Source: Streptomyces brevispora
GTDB lineage: Bacteria; Actinomycetota; Actinomycetes; Streptomycetales; Streptomycetaceae
NCBI RefSeq assembly: GCF_007829885.1
Contig: NZ_VIWW01000001.1
Span: 1,860,001 to 1,924,000, forward strand
DNA: 64,000 nucleotides
Direction: 5' to 3'
Position numbers and translations under genes: made by a program. Position 1 is the stretch's first letter, and each line of letters starts with the position of its first letter. Shown one piece after another: positions 50,197 to 59,104 of the stretch. The notes beneath the pieces are model-generated. The model had not been told where the DNA came from and did not search any database. It worked only from the letters and a program-made list of their open reading frames with translations.

Positions 50197-52109
50197 GTTA
50201 CGTGCCCCCCGCCGACCACCGGCTCACAGCCCCGCAGCAGGCCGTGGTGGACCAGCCCTGGGACGCTCGAGTCCTGGTCACGGCCGGCGCCGGCGCCGGG
50301 AAAACGTACACCCTGGTGCGACGGCTCGACGTGTTGGTCGAACGCGAAGAGCTGGAGGCCGGGGAGATCCTGGTGCTCAGTTTCTCCCGCGCTGCCGTGC
50401 GTGAGCTCACCGATCGGATCGAGCGGCACGCCGCCGCCGCACAGCGCATCCGTGTCCAGACCTTCGACGGCTGGGCCTCTGCCCTGCTCCACCGCGCCTA
50501 CCCGGATGTGGACTGGGGGACGTACACCTTCGACGGACGCATCGAAGCCGCCACCGAGGCGATCGACAAAGGGGCGGTCGAAGGCGGTGAGTACGTGCTG
50601 GCACATGTGGTGATCGATGAGGTCCAGGACCTCGTGGGCGTTCGTCGGGAGATGGTAGAGGCACTGCTCGACCGCTTCCAGGAGAACAGCGGGTTCACCG
50701 TGGTGGGTGACTCGGCTCAGGCCGTGTACGGGTTCCAGGTGTCCGATCCGGAACAGCGGGCCGAGGAGACCGACCGTTTCCTGGAGTGGGTGCGTGCCAC
50801 GTTCGGCGAGGACCTCGTGGAGCTCCACCTCGGCGACAACTTCCGGGCCCGTAGTGAGGTGGCGCGGATGGCTCTGCCCTACGGCGCTCAGTTGCAGGGG
50901 CTGCCTCGCGATCGGGCCGCGGCCGCCGACGAGGCGGAGCGCATTCACGGTGACCTGCGCACGTTGCTGCTGTCGACGCCGAATTTCGGAAGCCTGGACG
51001 ACGAGTTCGTGCTGGCTGCTCTGCGCGACTACCCCGACACCACTTCCGTGCTGTGTCGCGACAACGGTCAGGCCTTGACCCTGTCCGGCATCCTGGCCGC
51101 CGCCGACGTCCCTCATACACTGCAGCGTTCTGCCCGCGAGCGGTCCGCGCCTGTATGGATCGCCGAACTTCTTGCCTCGACAGGTTCGACCAATCTCACT
51201 CGGGAGCGCTTCGAGGAACTATTGGTCGACCTGGAAATACCGATCGGCTCCATGCCGGAAGCGCTGTGGCGGTCGGTACGCAAAGTGGCACGGGGGCGCG
51301 GCAGAGGAACCGTCGATGTCGTCGCGCTGCACCGAGCACTCGCCGAAGGCAGACTGCCCGACGAGCTCACTGCGGCCCAGCCGTCCTCTCTCGTGATATC
51401 GACCATGCACCGGGCCAAGGGCTTGGAGTTCGATCGGGTCCTCATCGTCGAACCACGCGTACTGAAGGAACCGACTCCGGTCCGGAAAAAGAAGCACGAC
51501 TACGACCCGGCGGCGGAGGCCCGGCTGCTCTACGTGGCCATGACTCGGACCCGGGACGACCTCTACGTCCTGGACGCGCCCAACTCGTGGCTCGTCCGGA
51601 AGGACAAGAGGATCGACCGCTGGTACTTGGGCGGTCGCAGCACCTGGGCCCGTAACGGGATCGAACTGATCGGTTCGGACGTGTCCCACGAGCAGCCTCC
51701 GGGCACGGAGGGATTCCAACAGAACGCCGCGGAGCTCTGGCGTCACCTGCTGACCGATGTCGCCATCGGTACCGAGGCGGAGCTCGTCCTGCTGCACGGC
51801 ATCCCTGTCGGCTCCGACCAGTCTCCCCCGTACGCGGTGGTGGTCGGAGGACGACAGGTGGCAGTGGTGTCCGAGCGCTTTCGGACCGACCTGCACAGAT
51901 TGCTGCGCCGCACCTCCTACTCCGACGTCGACCGATGGCCACCGCTCATCACCGGCCTCAGGGTCGACTGTGTGGAGAGTGTGGCAGGCAGCCCCGCTGC
52001 CACCGAAGCCGCAGGACTGGGCACGCACGGCGTATGGGTCGCACCTCGGTTGTGCGGACTGGGACGCTTCCACTGGTACGCGGACGACGCCGAGGGGAAC
52101 GAAGGATGA
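50193..52109 (+). CDS. UvrD/Rep-like SF1 helicase
   Basis: A 638-residue superfamily-1A helicase. The Q-motif is LTAPQQAVVD, Walker A is AGAGAGKT (31-38), motif Ia is SFSRAAVRELTDR, and motif II is VIDEVQDL (139-146). Motif III is VVGDSAQAVYGFQ (169-181), motif V is TMHRAKGLEF (about 404-413) and motif VI is LLYVAMTRTRDDLYV (about 445-459). No nuclease domain is visible. It is shorter than housekeeping UvrD/PcrA and lacks their large 2B insertion. The GTG start overlaps the giant ATPase-helicase stop and its stop overlaps the DrmA ATG (ATGA), so it is embedded in the operon. Confidence 0.92.
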   Translation: MSYVPPADHRLTAPQQAVVDQPWDARVLVTAGAGAGKTYTLVRRLDVLVEREELEAGEILVLSFSRAAVRELTDRIERHAAAAQRIRVQTFDGWASALLHRAYPDVDWGTYTFDGRIEAATEAIDKGAVEGGEYVLAHVVIDEVQDLVGVRREMVEALLDRFQENSGFTVVGDSAQAVYGFQVSDPEQRAEETDRFLEWVRATFGEDLVELHLGDNFRARSEVARMALPYGAQLQGLPRDRAAAADEAERIHGDLRTLLLSTPNFGSLDDEFVLAALRDYPDTTSVLCRDNGQALTLSGILAAADVPHTLQRSARERSAPVWIAELLASTGSTNLTRERFEELLVDLEIPIGSMPEALWRSVRKVARGRGRGTVDVVALHRALAEGRLPDELTAAQPSSLVISTMHRAKGLEFDRVLIVEPRVLKEPTPVRKKKHDYDPAAEARLLYVAMTRTRDDLYVLDAPNSWLVRKDKRIDRWYLGGRSTWARNGIELIGSDVSHEQPPGTEGFQQNAAELWRHLLTDVAIGTEAELVLLHGIPVGSDQSPPYAVVVGGRQVAVVSERFRTDLHRLLRRTSYSDVDRWPPLITGLRVDCVESVAGSPAATEAAGLGTHGVWVAPRLCGLGRFHWYADDAEGNEG

Positions 52110-55100
52110 GCGAGTCGACTCACCAAGCGCATTACGAGGTGCGTGACTCGCTCCTCGAAGCCCTTCGCAAGGACCTGCTCGGCCCGGTGGGTGATGTGGA
52201 CGAGGTGCTTACGGATGACGCGCCGATCACCATGTACCCGGTCGGTGTGCTCTTCCCGCGCTCACGCCCGGAACAGACCGACAACTTGTCCCGGCCCGAA
52301 CAGGGCGAGCTGGAGTCGGAGCGGGACGGGCTCGACGCGGTACCGCTCAGCGTCCGTCGGGACGTGGAGGACGGGCCCGGCGATCTGGGCGTCTCCCTGG
52401 CGAACGTCCGTATGCCGTCGTCCATCGGTCTGACTTTTGCCGTGGACCCGACCGTGTCCAACCGGATTCAGCTGGCCGTTAGCGCCGCGGTCTACCTCCC
52501 CGAGGACTCCGAAGGGAAGACGCTGCCCCCAAAGCGGACCGAGGCACGGAGCACGAAGGTCCAACGGGAGCATTGGCGGCGCTCCGCCCTGCCGATCCAG
52601 CCTGTCTACGTGGACGTGACCCAGCCCGGTCTGCTCAATCCCTTCGTTCTTCACCCGGGTCTGGAACTGCGTGTGCTGGTCCGTCCCCGGTCCACGTCGC
52701 ACGGGACGGTGACCGTGACGGCCACCGTCGTCAACAGCCTTGAAGTCGGCCGATTCGACCTACGCGACGCGCACTGCTTCTACCAGCCGGTGCTGACCGT
52801 CACGGCGGGAGATGGCACCAGCCCAATGTTCGTGGTGCGGCCGGCCACGCTGGGCGCGGTCGACTCGGAGCAGGCACTGAGCAGGCTCCTGCACCGCCAC
52901 GTGCCGGGCTTCGCCATTGGCCACGGCTGCGCGGCGCATTGGGACTGGACGCCACCCCCAGTGGGTTCCGTTCCGATCGAACCTCCCAGGGTCACCGCCC
53001 TGCGGACTGAGTTCGTCCCCTCCCACGAGGTGTTGCTGACCGACTCCAACCCTGCGATCGACGACGAGCCACTGACCATGTATCGGTTGGGAACCGCCCC
53101 CATCCACGAGGTCGTGTCGGCGCTGCGCGCCCTGCTGGAAGGGTACGAGCGGTGGATCGAAACTCAGGAGGACCAAGCCCGTCTGCTGCGCGGCACCGAG
53201 GACAGCCAGGCTGCGACCGATCAGGTCCTGTTGTGCCGGCAAGCTCTGCGCCGGATGCGTGACGGCGTGGATCTACTGGAGGACGCCGAGCGACCGGACA
53301 TCATGCGCGCGTTCCGGCTGGCGAACCTCGCGATGGCCGACCAGCGGGCACGTACCGTGTGGATCAAGGGAGGCAGGTCCGGCCGACCGGACGAGCATGC
53401 CGGGCGGTGGCGACCCTTCCAGCTTTCCTTCATCCTTCTCTGCCTGGCCGGAATCGTCGACCCGGACCACGAAGACCGAGAGGTCTCCGATCTGCTGTGG
53501 TTCCCCACAGGTGGTGGCAAGACGGAGGCGTACCTCGGACTGATCGCCTTCACCACCTTCTTCCGGCGGATGCGGGACGGGGTGGCCGGGGCGGGCGTCA
53601 CTGTGCTCATGCGGTACACGCTCCGGCTGCTCACGCTCCAGCAGTTCGAGCGAGCTGCGGCACTGATCTGTGCCATGGACCTGCTCCGGGCCGCCGACCC
53701 GGCGAGGCTGGGACACGAGGAGATCTCCATCGGCATGTGGGTGGGCCGCTCGGCGACGCCCAACACGCTGGCGGTCGCCGAAGGCAAACTGGCTGATCTC
53801 GCGCGGAACGAGACTTTGCAGTTGCAGACGGAGAACCCGGTTCAACTACGCAACTGCCCATGGTGTGGTGAGCCGATGCGTCCCCGTGACTACGCGGTCG
53901 ACAAGGATGCCGTACGCATGACGGTGAACTGCCCGTCAGATGTCTGCGACTTCCGCAGAGGGCTCCCGGTACACCTCGTCGACGAGGCCGTCTACGCCCA
54001 TCGTCCGACCTTGGTCATCGCGACGGTCGACAAGTTCGCCTCGATGCCGTGGCGGCCCGCGTCGGCGGCTCTGTTCAACCGGGACCTCGACGGGGTCCGG
54101 CCGCCCGAACTCATCGTCCAGGACGAGCTCCACCTCATCTCGGGCCCGCTCGGCACGCTCACCGGCCTGTACGAGACGGCCGTGGATACCTTGGCCGAAC
54201 GCCCCAAGGTCATCGCCTCGACCGCGACCATCCGACGTGCCGACGAGCAGGGCACCCGGCTGTTCGACCGTAAGGTGGAGCAATTCCCACCCGGCGGCCT
54301 CGACGCGAGGGATTCCTGGTTCGCCGTCGAGACGCCGCGCGAGCGCAAGGCAGCACGTTGCTACGTCGGCCTGCTGACCTCCAGCACCAGCCAGGCAACC
54401 TTGCTGATCCGGGTGTACGCGGCTCTACTGCATCGGGCGCAGACTGTTGACGCTCCGCCCGAGGTGAAGGACGCGTACTGGACCCTGGTCGGCTACTTCA
54501 ACAGCTTGCGACTGCTATCGGCAGCAGAGCTCCAAGTCCTCGACGACGTCCAGGAACGGCTGGGCCACCTCGCGGCACGTGACGGCCTCAAGGCGCGCCG
54601 GGCGGATGCCCTCACCGAACTGAGCAGCCGAGCGAACGCCAGTGACATCTCCCGCCGGCTCAAGGACATCGAGCGGCGACTCCCGAGCCCCGAGGCGCTG
54701 GACGTGCTGCTCGCCACCAACATGATCTCCGTAGGGGTCGACGTCGACCGACTCGGGTTGATGGCCGTGATGGGGCAGCCGCAGACCACCGCCGAGTACA
54801 TCCAGGCGACGAGCCGGGTCGGCCGGCAACACCCGGGCCTCGTCGCGGTTATGCTCAACTCCACCAGGTCGAGGGACCGTTCGCACTACGAGGACTTCCA
54901 GAACTTCCACTCCGCCCTGTACCGCGAGGTGGAGTCCACGAGCGTCACCCCGTTCTCCGCCCGGGCCCGTGATCGAGGTCTGCACTCTGTGGTGGTGGCC
55001 CTGGCCCGCTTGATGTTGCCTGCCGCACGGGCCAACGAAGCGGCAGCACATGTGGAGGACTTCCTTCCCGACCTCCGCAAGCAGGTCGGGAAGGCGCTGC

Positions 55101-55348
55101 TCGACCGGGTCTCGGCCGTCGAACCGGCCGAGCTCGAAGCCACCACCGCAGCCTTCGAGCAGTTCGTCGAGTGGTGGCGGAGCGAGGCGTACGAGCGCCC
55201 GAACCTTGTGTACGAGGCTCGACGCGGCTCTCACGGCGCCGCCCTGTTGGCCAACTACGACGACGAGTCGACCGACGCGTCGCCGTGGAAGACCCTGTGG
55301 AGTCTGCGAGACGTAGACGCCTCGTCCACCTTCTTCGAGGAGCGCTGA
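52106..55348 (+). CDS. drmA: DISARM helicase DrmA
   Basis: A 1080-residue SF2-type helicase of the DISARM core. The N-terminal ~450 residues form the DrmA-specific region (LLEALRKDLLGPVGDVDEVLTDDAPITMYPVGVLFPR). Walker A is FPTGGGKTEAY (about 466-476), a Cys cluster NCPWCGEPM lies near 583, and motif II is VQDELHLISGPLGTLTGLYE (about 670). Motif III is IASTATIRRA (about 701), and motif VI is IQATSRVGRQHPG (about 897-909). All helicase motifs are intact. In characterised DISARM, DrmA with DrmB loads on DNA with 5' overhangs and recognises incoming unmethylated phage DNA. It overlaps the UvrD-like gene and sits three bases before drmB. Confidence 0.92.
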   Translation: MSESTHQAHYEVRDSLLEALRKDLLGPVGDVDEVLTDDAPITMYPVGVLFPRSRPEQTDNLSRPEQGELESERDGLDAVPLSVRRDVEDGPGDLGVSLANVRMPSSIGLTFAVDPTVSNRIQLAVSAAVYLPEDSEGKTLPPKRTEARSTKVQREHWRRSALPIQPVYVDVTQPGLLNPFVLHPGLELRVLVRPRSTSHGTVTVTATVVNSLEVGRFDLRDAHCFYQPVLTVTAGDGTSPMFVVRPATLGAVDSEQALSRLLHRHVPGFAIGHGCAAHWDWTPPPVGSVPIEPPRVTALRTEFVPSHEVLLTDSNPAIDDEPLTMYRLGTAPIHEVVSALRALLEGYERWIETQEDQARLLRGTEDSQAATDQVLLCRQALRRMRDGVDLLEDAERPDIMRAFRLANLAMADQRARTVWIKGGRSGRPDEHAGRWRPFQLSFILLCLAGIVDPDHEDREVSDLLWFPTGGGKTEAYLGLIAFTTFFRRMRDGVAGAGVTVLMRYTLRLLTLQQFERAAALICAMDLLRAADPARLGHEEISIGMWVGRSATPNTLAVAEGKLADLARNETLQLQTENPVQLRNCPWCGEPMRPRDYAVDKDAVRMTVNCPSDVCDFRRGLPVHLVDEAVYAHRPTLVIATVDKFASMPWRPASAALFNRDLDGVRPPELIVQDELHLISGPLGTLTGLYETAVDTLAERPKVIASTATIRRADEQGTRLFDRKVEQFPPGGLDARDSWFAVETPRERKAARCYVGLLTSSTSQATLLIRVYAALLHRAQTVDAPPEVKDAYWTLVGYFNSLRLLSAAELQVLDDVQERLGHLAARDGLKARRADALTELSSRANASDISRRLKDIERRLPSPEALDVLLATNMISVGVDVDRLGLMAVMGQPQTTAEYIQATSRVGRQHPGLVAVMLNSTRSRDRSHYEDFQNFHSALYREVESTSVTPFSARARDRGLHSVVVALARLMLPAARANEAAAHVEDFLPDLRKQVGKALLDRVSAVEPAELEATTAAFEQFVEWWRSEAYERPNLVYEARRGSHGAALLANYDDESTDASPWKTLWSLRDVDASSTFFEER

Positions 55349-55351
55349 ACC

Positions 55352-57217
55352 ATGGCCCCCGTCCCGCCCCGCAGCCGTCGCCGCGGCCTCCCCGCGACGG
55401 CTGCACGTACCGCCCGCAAGCTCGGAGAGATCCGTCGCGCCCAGCTCATCACGACGTACGGGGTCGGAGCCATGATCGCGGTGGAGAACGAGTCCTTCCT
55501 CGTCCGCGGTATCGACTCGTGGGACATCTCCGAGGCGCCCTTCATCTCGGAGCCTCGCCTGGCCTGGCAGTTGGGTGTCGCCGGGTTCCGGATGCCTCCC
55601 GCTCCCGATACCGACTCGGCTCGGGACGGCGTACGGGCGGTGCGCTTCCCGGAGATGTACTCATGCCCGACCTGCCATCAGTTGCAGCCCTTCCGCAAGT
55701 TCAACTCCCCGCCAAAACGGGCCGAGTGCTCTACGTGCCAGGAGAGCTTGGTCCCGTCCCGCTTCGTGATGGCGTGCGCGCACGGCCATCTGGAGGACTT
55801 CCCTTACTGGAAGTGGGTCCACCGGGGCAACCGGACGGGTTCCGGGAGCTGTGGGGGCCAACTGACCTTCCAGGCCGACGGCTCGACCGCGTCCCTGCGT
55901 GCCGTGCACATCAGTTGCAGTTGCGGGGTGGAGAAAGTGTCCATGGAGGGGTCGTTCCGACGCCAGGCCCTCCGGGAGCTCGGCATCCGCTGCAGCGGTC
56001 GCCGCCCGTGGCTCAGGGACGCTCCGGTCGAGACCTGCCAGGAACCGCCACGCACGCTCCAACGCGGTTCCTCTTCCGTCTGGTTCCCGGTCATGTACTC
56101 GGCCCTCTCCATCCCGCCATGGAGCCAAGGCATAGCCAAGCTCGTAGCGCCGCTCTATGACCGGCTGAGGAAGGAGGATGCCGCCGCGATCAAGGCGTAC
56201 GTACGCATCGAGAAACTGCTCCTCCACCACCCGAGATACACCGACGAAGACGTGGTGGCGGAAGTCGAACGAAGACGTGCGGCCGAGACTGCCGCTGCGG
56301 AACAGCTCGATGACGCGGAGGCCGCCAAGCGTGCAGGCGACTACCGGCTGAAGCTCTACGAGGGTGAGTATCAAAGCCTGTCCAAGCCTCACCCCGAGGA
56401 TGCCTCGGAGGAACAGGAGTTCGTCTGCGAGCCCCCCATCACTCCGATCGACGACCTGCACTCGTCACACGGGCTGACCCAGGTCATGCTGGTCAAACGG
56501 CTGCGTGAGGTGCGGGTACTGCAGTCGTTCCGGCGTGTGGAGGAACCGAGTCCGGCGGACTCCCAACTGCGCCAGGCGGCGCTCTCGCTGAAGAAGCCGA
56601 GCTGGCTACCGGCCTTCGAAGTGAGCGGTGAGGGCGTATTCCTTCGCCTCGACCCAAAGCGGCTTCGGACCTGGGAGGAGCAACCGGACCAGGTTGCTCG
56701 CGCCACCCGGATACGCGAGAACCACGAGAGGCTGCTGTCAGCACGTGCGGGCGACTTGGACAAGCCGGTTCCTTCTTCTCCTGCCACCCCCCGCTTCCTC
56801 CTTCTGCATGCCTTGGCCCACATACTGATCAACGAGTGGAGCCTGGACGGCGGCTACCCAGCCGCGTCCCTGCGCGAGCGGCTCTACAGCGATGAAGACA
56901 TGGCGGGCGTGCTGATCTACACGGCCACCAGCGACTCCGCCGGCAGCCTTGGCGGCGTTGTCGCGCAGGGTGAACCGGACCGTCTCGCAACCTCCCTCCG
57001 GGCTGCCCTACACAGGGCGAGTTGGTGCTCGAACGACCCCCTGTGCATGGAGTCGGAGGCGAGCGGCGCGGACAGCCTGAACGCGGCCGCCTGCCACGCC
57101 TGCCTGCTTCTCCCCGAGACGAGCTGCGAGAACAACAACATCCTGCTCGACCGCGCAGCCCTGGTCGGGACTCCGGAGACCCCGTCGATCGGGTTCTTCC
57201 ACGAGGCGCTGAAGTAG
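55352..57217 (+). CDS. drmB: DISARM protein DrmB (DUF1998)
   Basis: A 621-residue partner of DrmA. The N-terminal segment has LGEIRRAQLITTYGVGAMIAVENES, typical of DrmB. A zinc region CPTCHQL...CSTCQESLVPSRFVMACAHGHLEDFPYWKWVH is at about residues 102-152. The C-terminal DUF1998 domain has FLLLHALAHILINEWSLDGGY and the second zinc set CSNDPLCMES...AACHACLLLPETSCENNN...LLDR. All Cys pairs appear intact. The ATG at 55352 has GAGGAG upstream. It ends the operon 18 bases before a convergent gene. No DrmC-type phospholipase-D nuclease follows it. Confidence 0.92.
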   Translation: MAPVPPRSRRRGLPATAARTARKLGEIRRAQLITTYGVGAMIAVENESFLVRGIDSWDISEAPFISEPRLAWQLGVAGFRMPPAPDTDSARDGVRAVRFPEMYSCPTCHQLQPFRKFNSPPKRAECSTCQESLVPSRFVMACAHGHLEDFPYWKWVHRGNRTGSGSCGGQLTFQADGSTASLRAVHISCSCGVEKVSMEGSFRRQALRELGIRCSGRRPWLRDAPVETCQEPPRTLQRGSSSVWFPVMYSALSIPPWSQGIAKLVAPLYDRLRKEDAAAIKAYVRIEKLLLHHPRYTDEDVVAEVERRRAAETAAAEQLDDAEAAKRAGDYRLKLYEGEYQSLSKPHPEDASEEQEFVCEPPITPIDDLHSSHGLTQVMLVKRLREVRVLQSFRRVEEPSPADSQLRQAALSLKKPSWLPAFEVSGEGVFLRLDPKRLRTWEEQPDQVARATRIRENHERLLSARAGDLDKPVPSSPATPRFLLLHALAHILINEWSLDGGYPAASLRERLYSDEDMAGVLIYTATSDSAGSLGGVVAQGEPDRLATSLRAALHRASWCSNDPLCMESEASGADSLNAAACHACLLLPETSCENNNILLDRAALVGTPETPSIGFFHEALK

Positions 57218-57234
57218 CCTCGCCTTCATCGGAC

Positions 57235-57873
57235 TCAGCCGCCCGCTACCTCGAAGCGCGTCTGGGCCCGGTCCAGCGCCTCGTCCACATCGCGGCCGTG
57301 GACGCTCAGCCAGTGGAGGAGGTCGGTGATCAAATCGATCGCCGCCTCCTCCAGGACCGCCACCCCCGCCGGCTCGCCCCCCGTGCCCGCGTAGAGCGTG
57401 AGGCATGCCTCGCCCTTGGCGATCCGCGGGCCGCCGATATGCCCGCCGGGCGTGACGAGCGAAGTGGCGAGATCGCACCAGACGAGCTTCGAGGACGCAC
57501 CGAGGATCACGCCCCATCGGTCCGACACCGCGTCCAACAACGCCATCCCACGCCCCGACTCATCACCCGAGTCCGCGTGCACAAGCGTCGGAAGCGCACT
57601 CGCGTCCGGATCACGGAGTGCGACCCGGAGGTGAGTGCCGTTCATTCCGACCTCCAGGGTGCTCGGTGTGCCCTCGCCGACGTGCCTGATCACATTCGCC
57701 ACGAGCTCGCTGACACAGAGCTCGGCAGCTTCCACCACGTCCGGTAGCCCCCACAACCGTAGATGCAGCCGCATGACGCGCCTCAGACCGGCGACTTCGG
57801 CCGGTTCTGCCAGGAATGGCAGCTCCCAGGATTTCCGCGTCATGCAGCCGTCGTTGCCGTTCACCACGGGCAC
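57235..57873 (-). CDS. RsbW-like anti-sigma-factor-type ATP-binding protein
   Basis: A 212-residue protein with a small HATPase_c domain (about residues 15-130). The N-box is ELCVSELVANVIRHV and the Gly-rich segment is DESGRGMALLDAVSDRWGV, as in the many Streptomyces serine-kinase anti-sigma homologues. A C-terminal helical extension (VAVLEEAAIDLITDLLHWLSVHGRDVDEALDRAQ) follows. GTG at 57873 with GAGGAG eight bases before. It is divergent from an HTH/DUF397 pair, the gene arrangement of whiJ/abaA-type developmental loci. It is convergent with drmB and marks the island's right border. Confidence 0.88.
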   Translation of the reverse strand: MPVVNGNDGCMTRKSWELPFLAEPAEVAGLRRVMRLHLRLWGLPDVVEAAELCVSELVANVIRHVGEGTPSTLEVGMNGTHLRVALRDPDASALPTLVHADSGDESGRGMALLDAVSDRWGVILGASSKLVWCDLATSLVTPGGHIGGPRIAKGEACLTLYAGTGGEPAGVAVLEEAAIDLITDLLHWLSVHGRDVDEALDRAQTRFEVAGG

Positions 57874-58067
57874 CGCCTCTCTCCTCGGCGAGCCCCATCC
57901 TCTTCACCTGACGTGAACGGAGGTGACTCACAGTCGCTTCGCTTCCGAGAATGCCAACATCACGTCCCGATATGCAATGTGCACGGAGAGAATCCCTCCT
58001 TAGGGTGATTGGCGAAAGCGGCCGTTTCCGATGGGATGTAACTCCCGTTCCTGGAGAAGGTGTTGAA

Positions 58068-58916
58068 GTGGCCGGTTCCCCCACCGCACGTCGGCGACGT
58101 CTGGCGATCGAGCTGAAGAAGCTGCGAGAAGAAGGCGGCTTCACCTGCAATCAAGTCGGCAAGGAGCTCGATTGGAGCGGGTCCAAGGTCAACCGACTGG
58201 AGACGGGCCTCGGGCGCGTGCAACCGTCGGACATCGATGCGCTCTGCCGCTTCTACGGAACGTCCACCGAACTGCGTGACCTACTCAAGGCGTTCGCCAA
58301 GGAGTCGAAGACCAAGGGCTGGTGGCACGGCCATGGTGACGCGATTCCCGGTTGGTTCTCGGTCTACGTGGGCCTTGAGCAAGCAGCATCCGACCTGCGC
58401 AGTTACCAGGGCGAGTTCGTCCCCGGCCTGCTCCAGACATCGGAGTACGCGACCGCCCTGAGCAGGGCGTCCGCCGACCGGTCCGAAGACGAGATCCGGA
58501 GTCTCGTCGAGGTACGCATGCGCAGGCAGCAACTGCTTTCCACGGCACCCTCGCCAGACCTTTGGACGGTGGTCCACGAGAGCGCCCTCAGGCACGTCGT
58601 CGGCAGCCGGCCGATCATGGCCGCGCAGATCGAACGCATTCTGGACACGGCGGCGTTGCGAAACGTGACCGTTCAGGTCCTACCCTTCGACGCCGGCGCC
58701 TACCCTGCGACAGGCCCGTTCACCATCCTGGGATTCCCCGAGCAGGAGGACCCGGACGTCGTCTACCGGGAAGGGCTGACCGATTCGGTCTACCTGGAGA
58801 GTGCTGCGGATGTCAGCCTGTACACAAAGGCGTTCGACCACCTGAGGGCCTTGGCGCTCAGCCCTGACCGGTCGGCCTCGTTCATGCACGCGATCCTGAA
58901 GGAGCACTCCCGATGA
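58068..58916 (+). CDS. XRE HTH regulator with DUF5753-type C-terminal domain (WhiJ-like)
   Basis: A 282-residue regulator. The HTH (about residues 8-65) is RLAIELKKLREEGGFTCNQVGKELDWSGSKVNRLETG. The DUF5753-type domain carries FVPGLLQTSEYATALSRA, VHESALRHVVGSRPIMAAQIERIL and VQVLPFDAGAYPATGPFTILGFPE. The GTG at 58068 follows GGAGAAGG by seven bases and gives the usual family length. It overlaps the DUF397 gene by four bases (ATGA). Such proteins work with their DUF397 partner and an anti-sigma-like protein to time development. Confidence 0.92.
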   Translation: MAGSPTARRRRLAIELKKLREEGGFTCNQVGKELDWSGSKVNRLETGLGRVQPSDIDALCRFYGTSTELRDLLKAFAKESKTKGWWHGHGDAIPGWFSVYVGLEQAASDLRSYQGEFVPGLLQTSEYATALSRASADRSEDEIRSLVEVRMRRQQLLSTAPSPDLWTVVHESALRHVVGSRPIMAAQIERILDTAALRNVTVQVLPFDAGAYPATGPFTILGFPEQEDPDVVYREGLTDSVYLESAADVSLYTKAFDHLRALALSPDRSASFMHAILKEHSR

Positions 58917-59104
58917 ACCGACCCTCCACCCTCCCCCGGTGGCGCAAGAGCAGCTACAGCAACGGGACGGGGGGCGAGTGCGTTGAGGTGGCCGATCTGG
59001 GGAGCGCCGTTGGCGTGCGGGACTCCAAGCGACTCGGCGGGACCCACATAGCTGTACGCTCCGCCGCTTGGACGCAGTTCGTGGCGTCCCTGCGACGTGC
59101 GTAG
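58913..59104 (+). CDS. DUF397 protein
   Basis: A 63-residue DUF397 protein with WRKSSYSNGTGGECVEVADL near the start and VGVRDSK, WTQFVASLR at the end. It is the standard small partner of the preceding HTH regulator, coupled by an ATGA overlap. Confidence 0.95.
   Translation: MNRPSTLPRWRKSSYSNGTGGECVEVADLGSAVGVRDSKRLGGTHIAVRSAAWTQFVASLRRA

Noticed and set aside
37720..57234. Integrase, transposase or att-site evidence for mobility of the defence island
   Set aside because: I looked for recombinase genes and flanking direct repeats at the island borders and found none; transfer can only be suggested from gene content.
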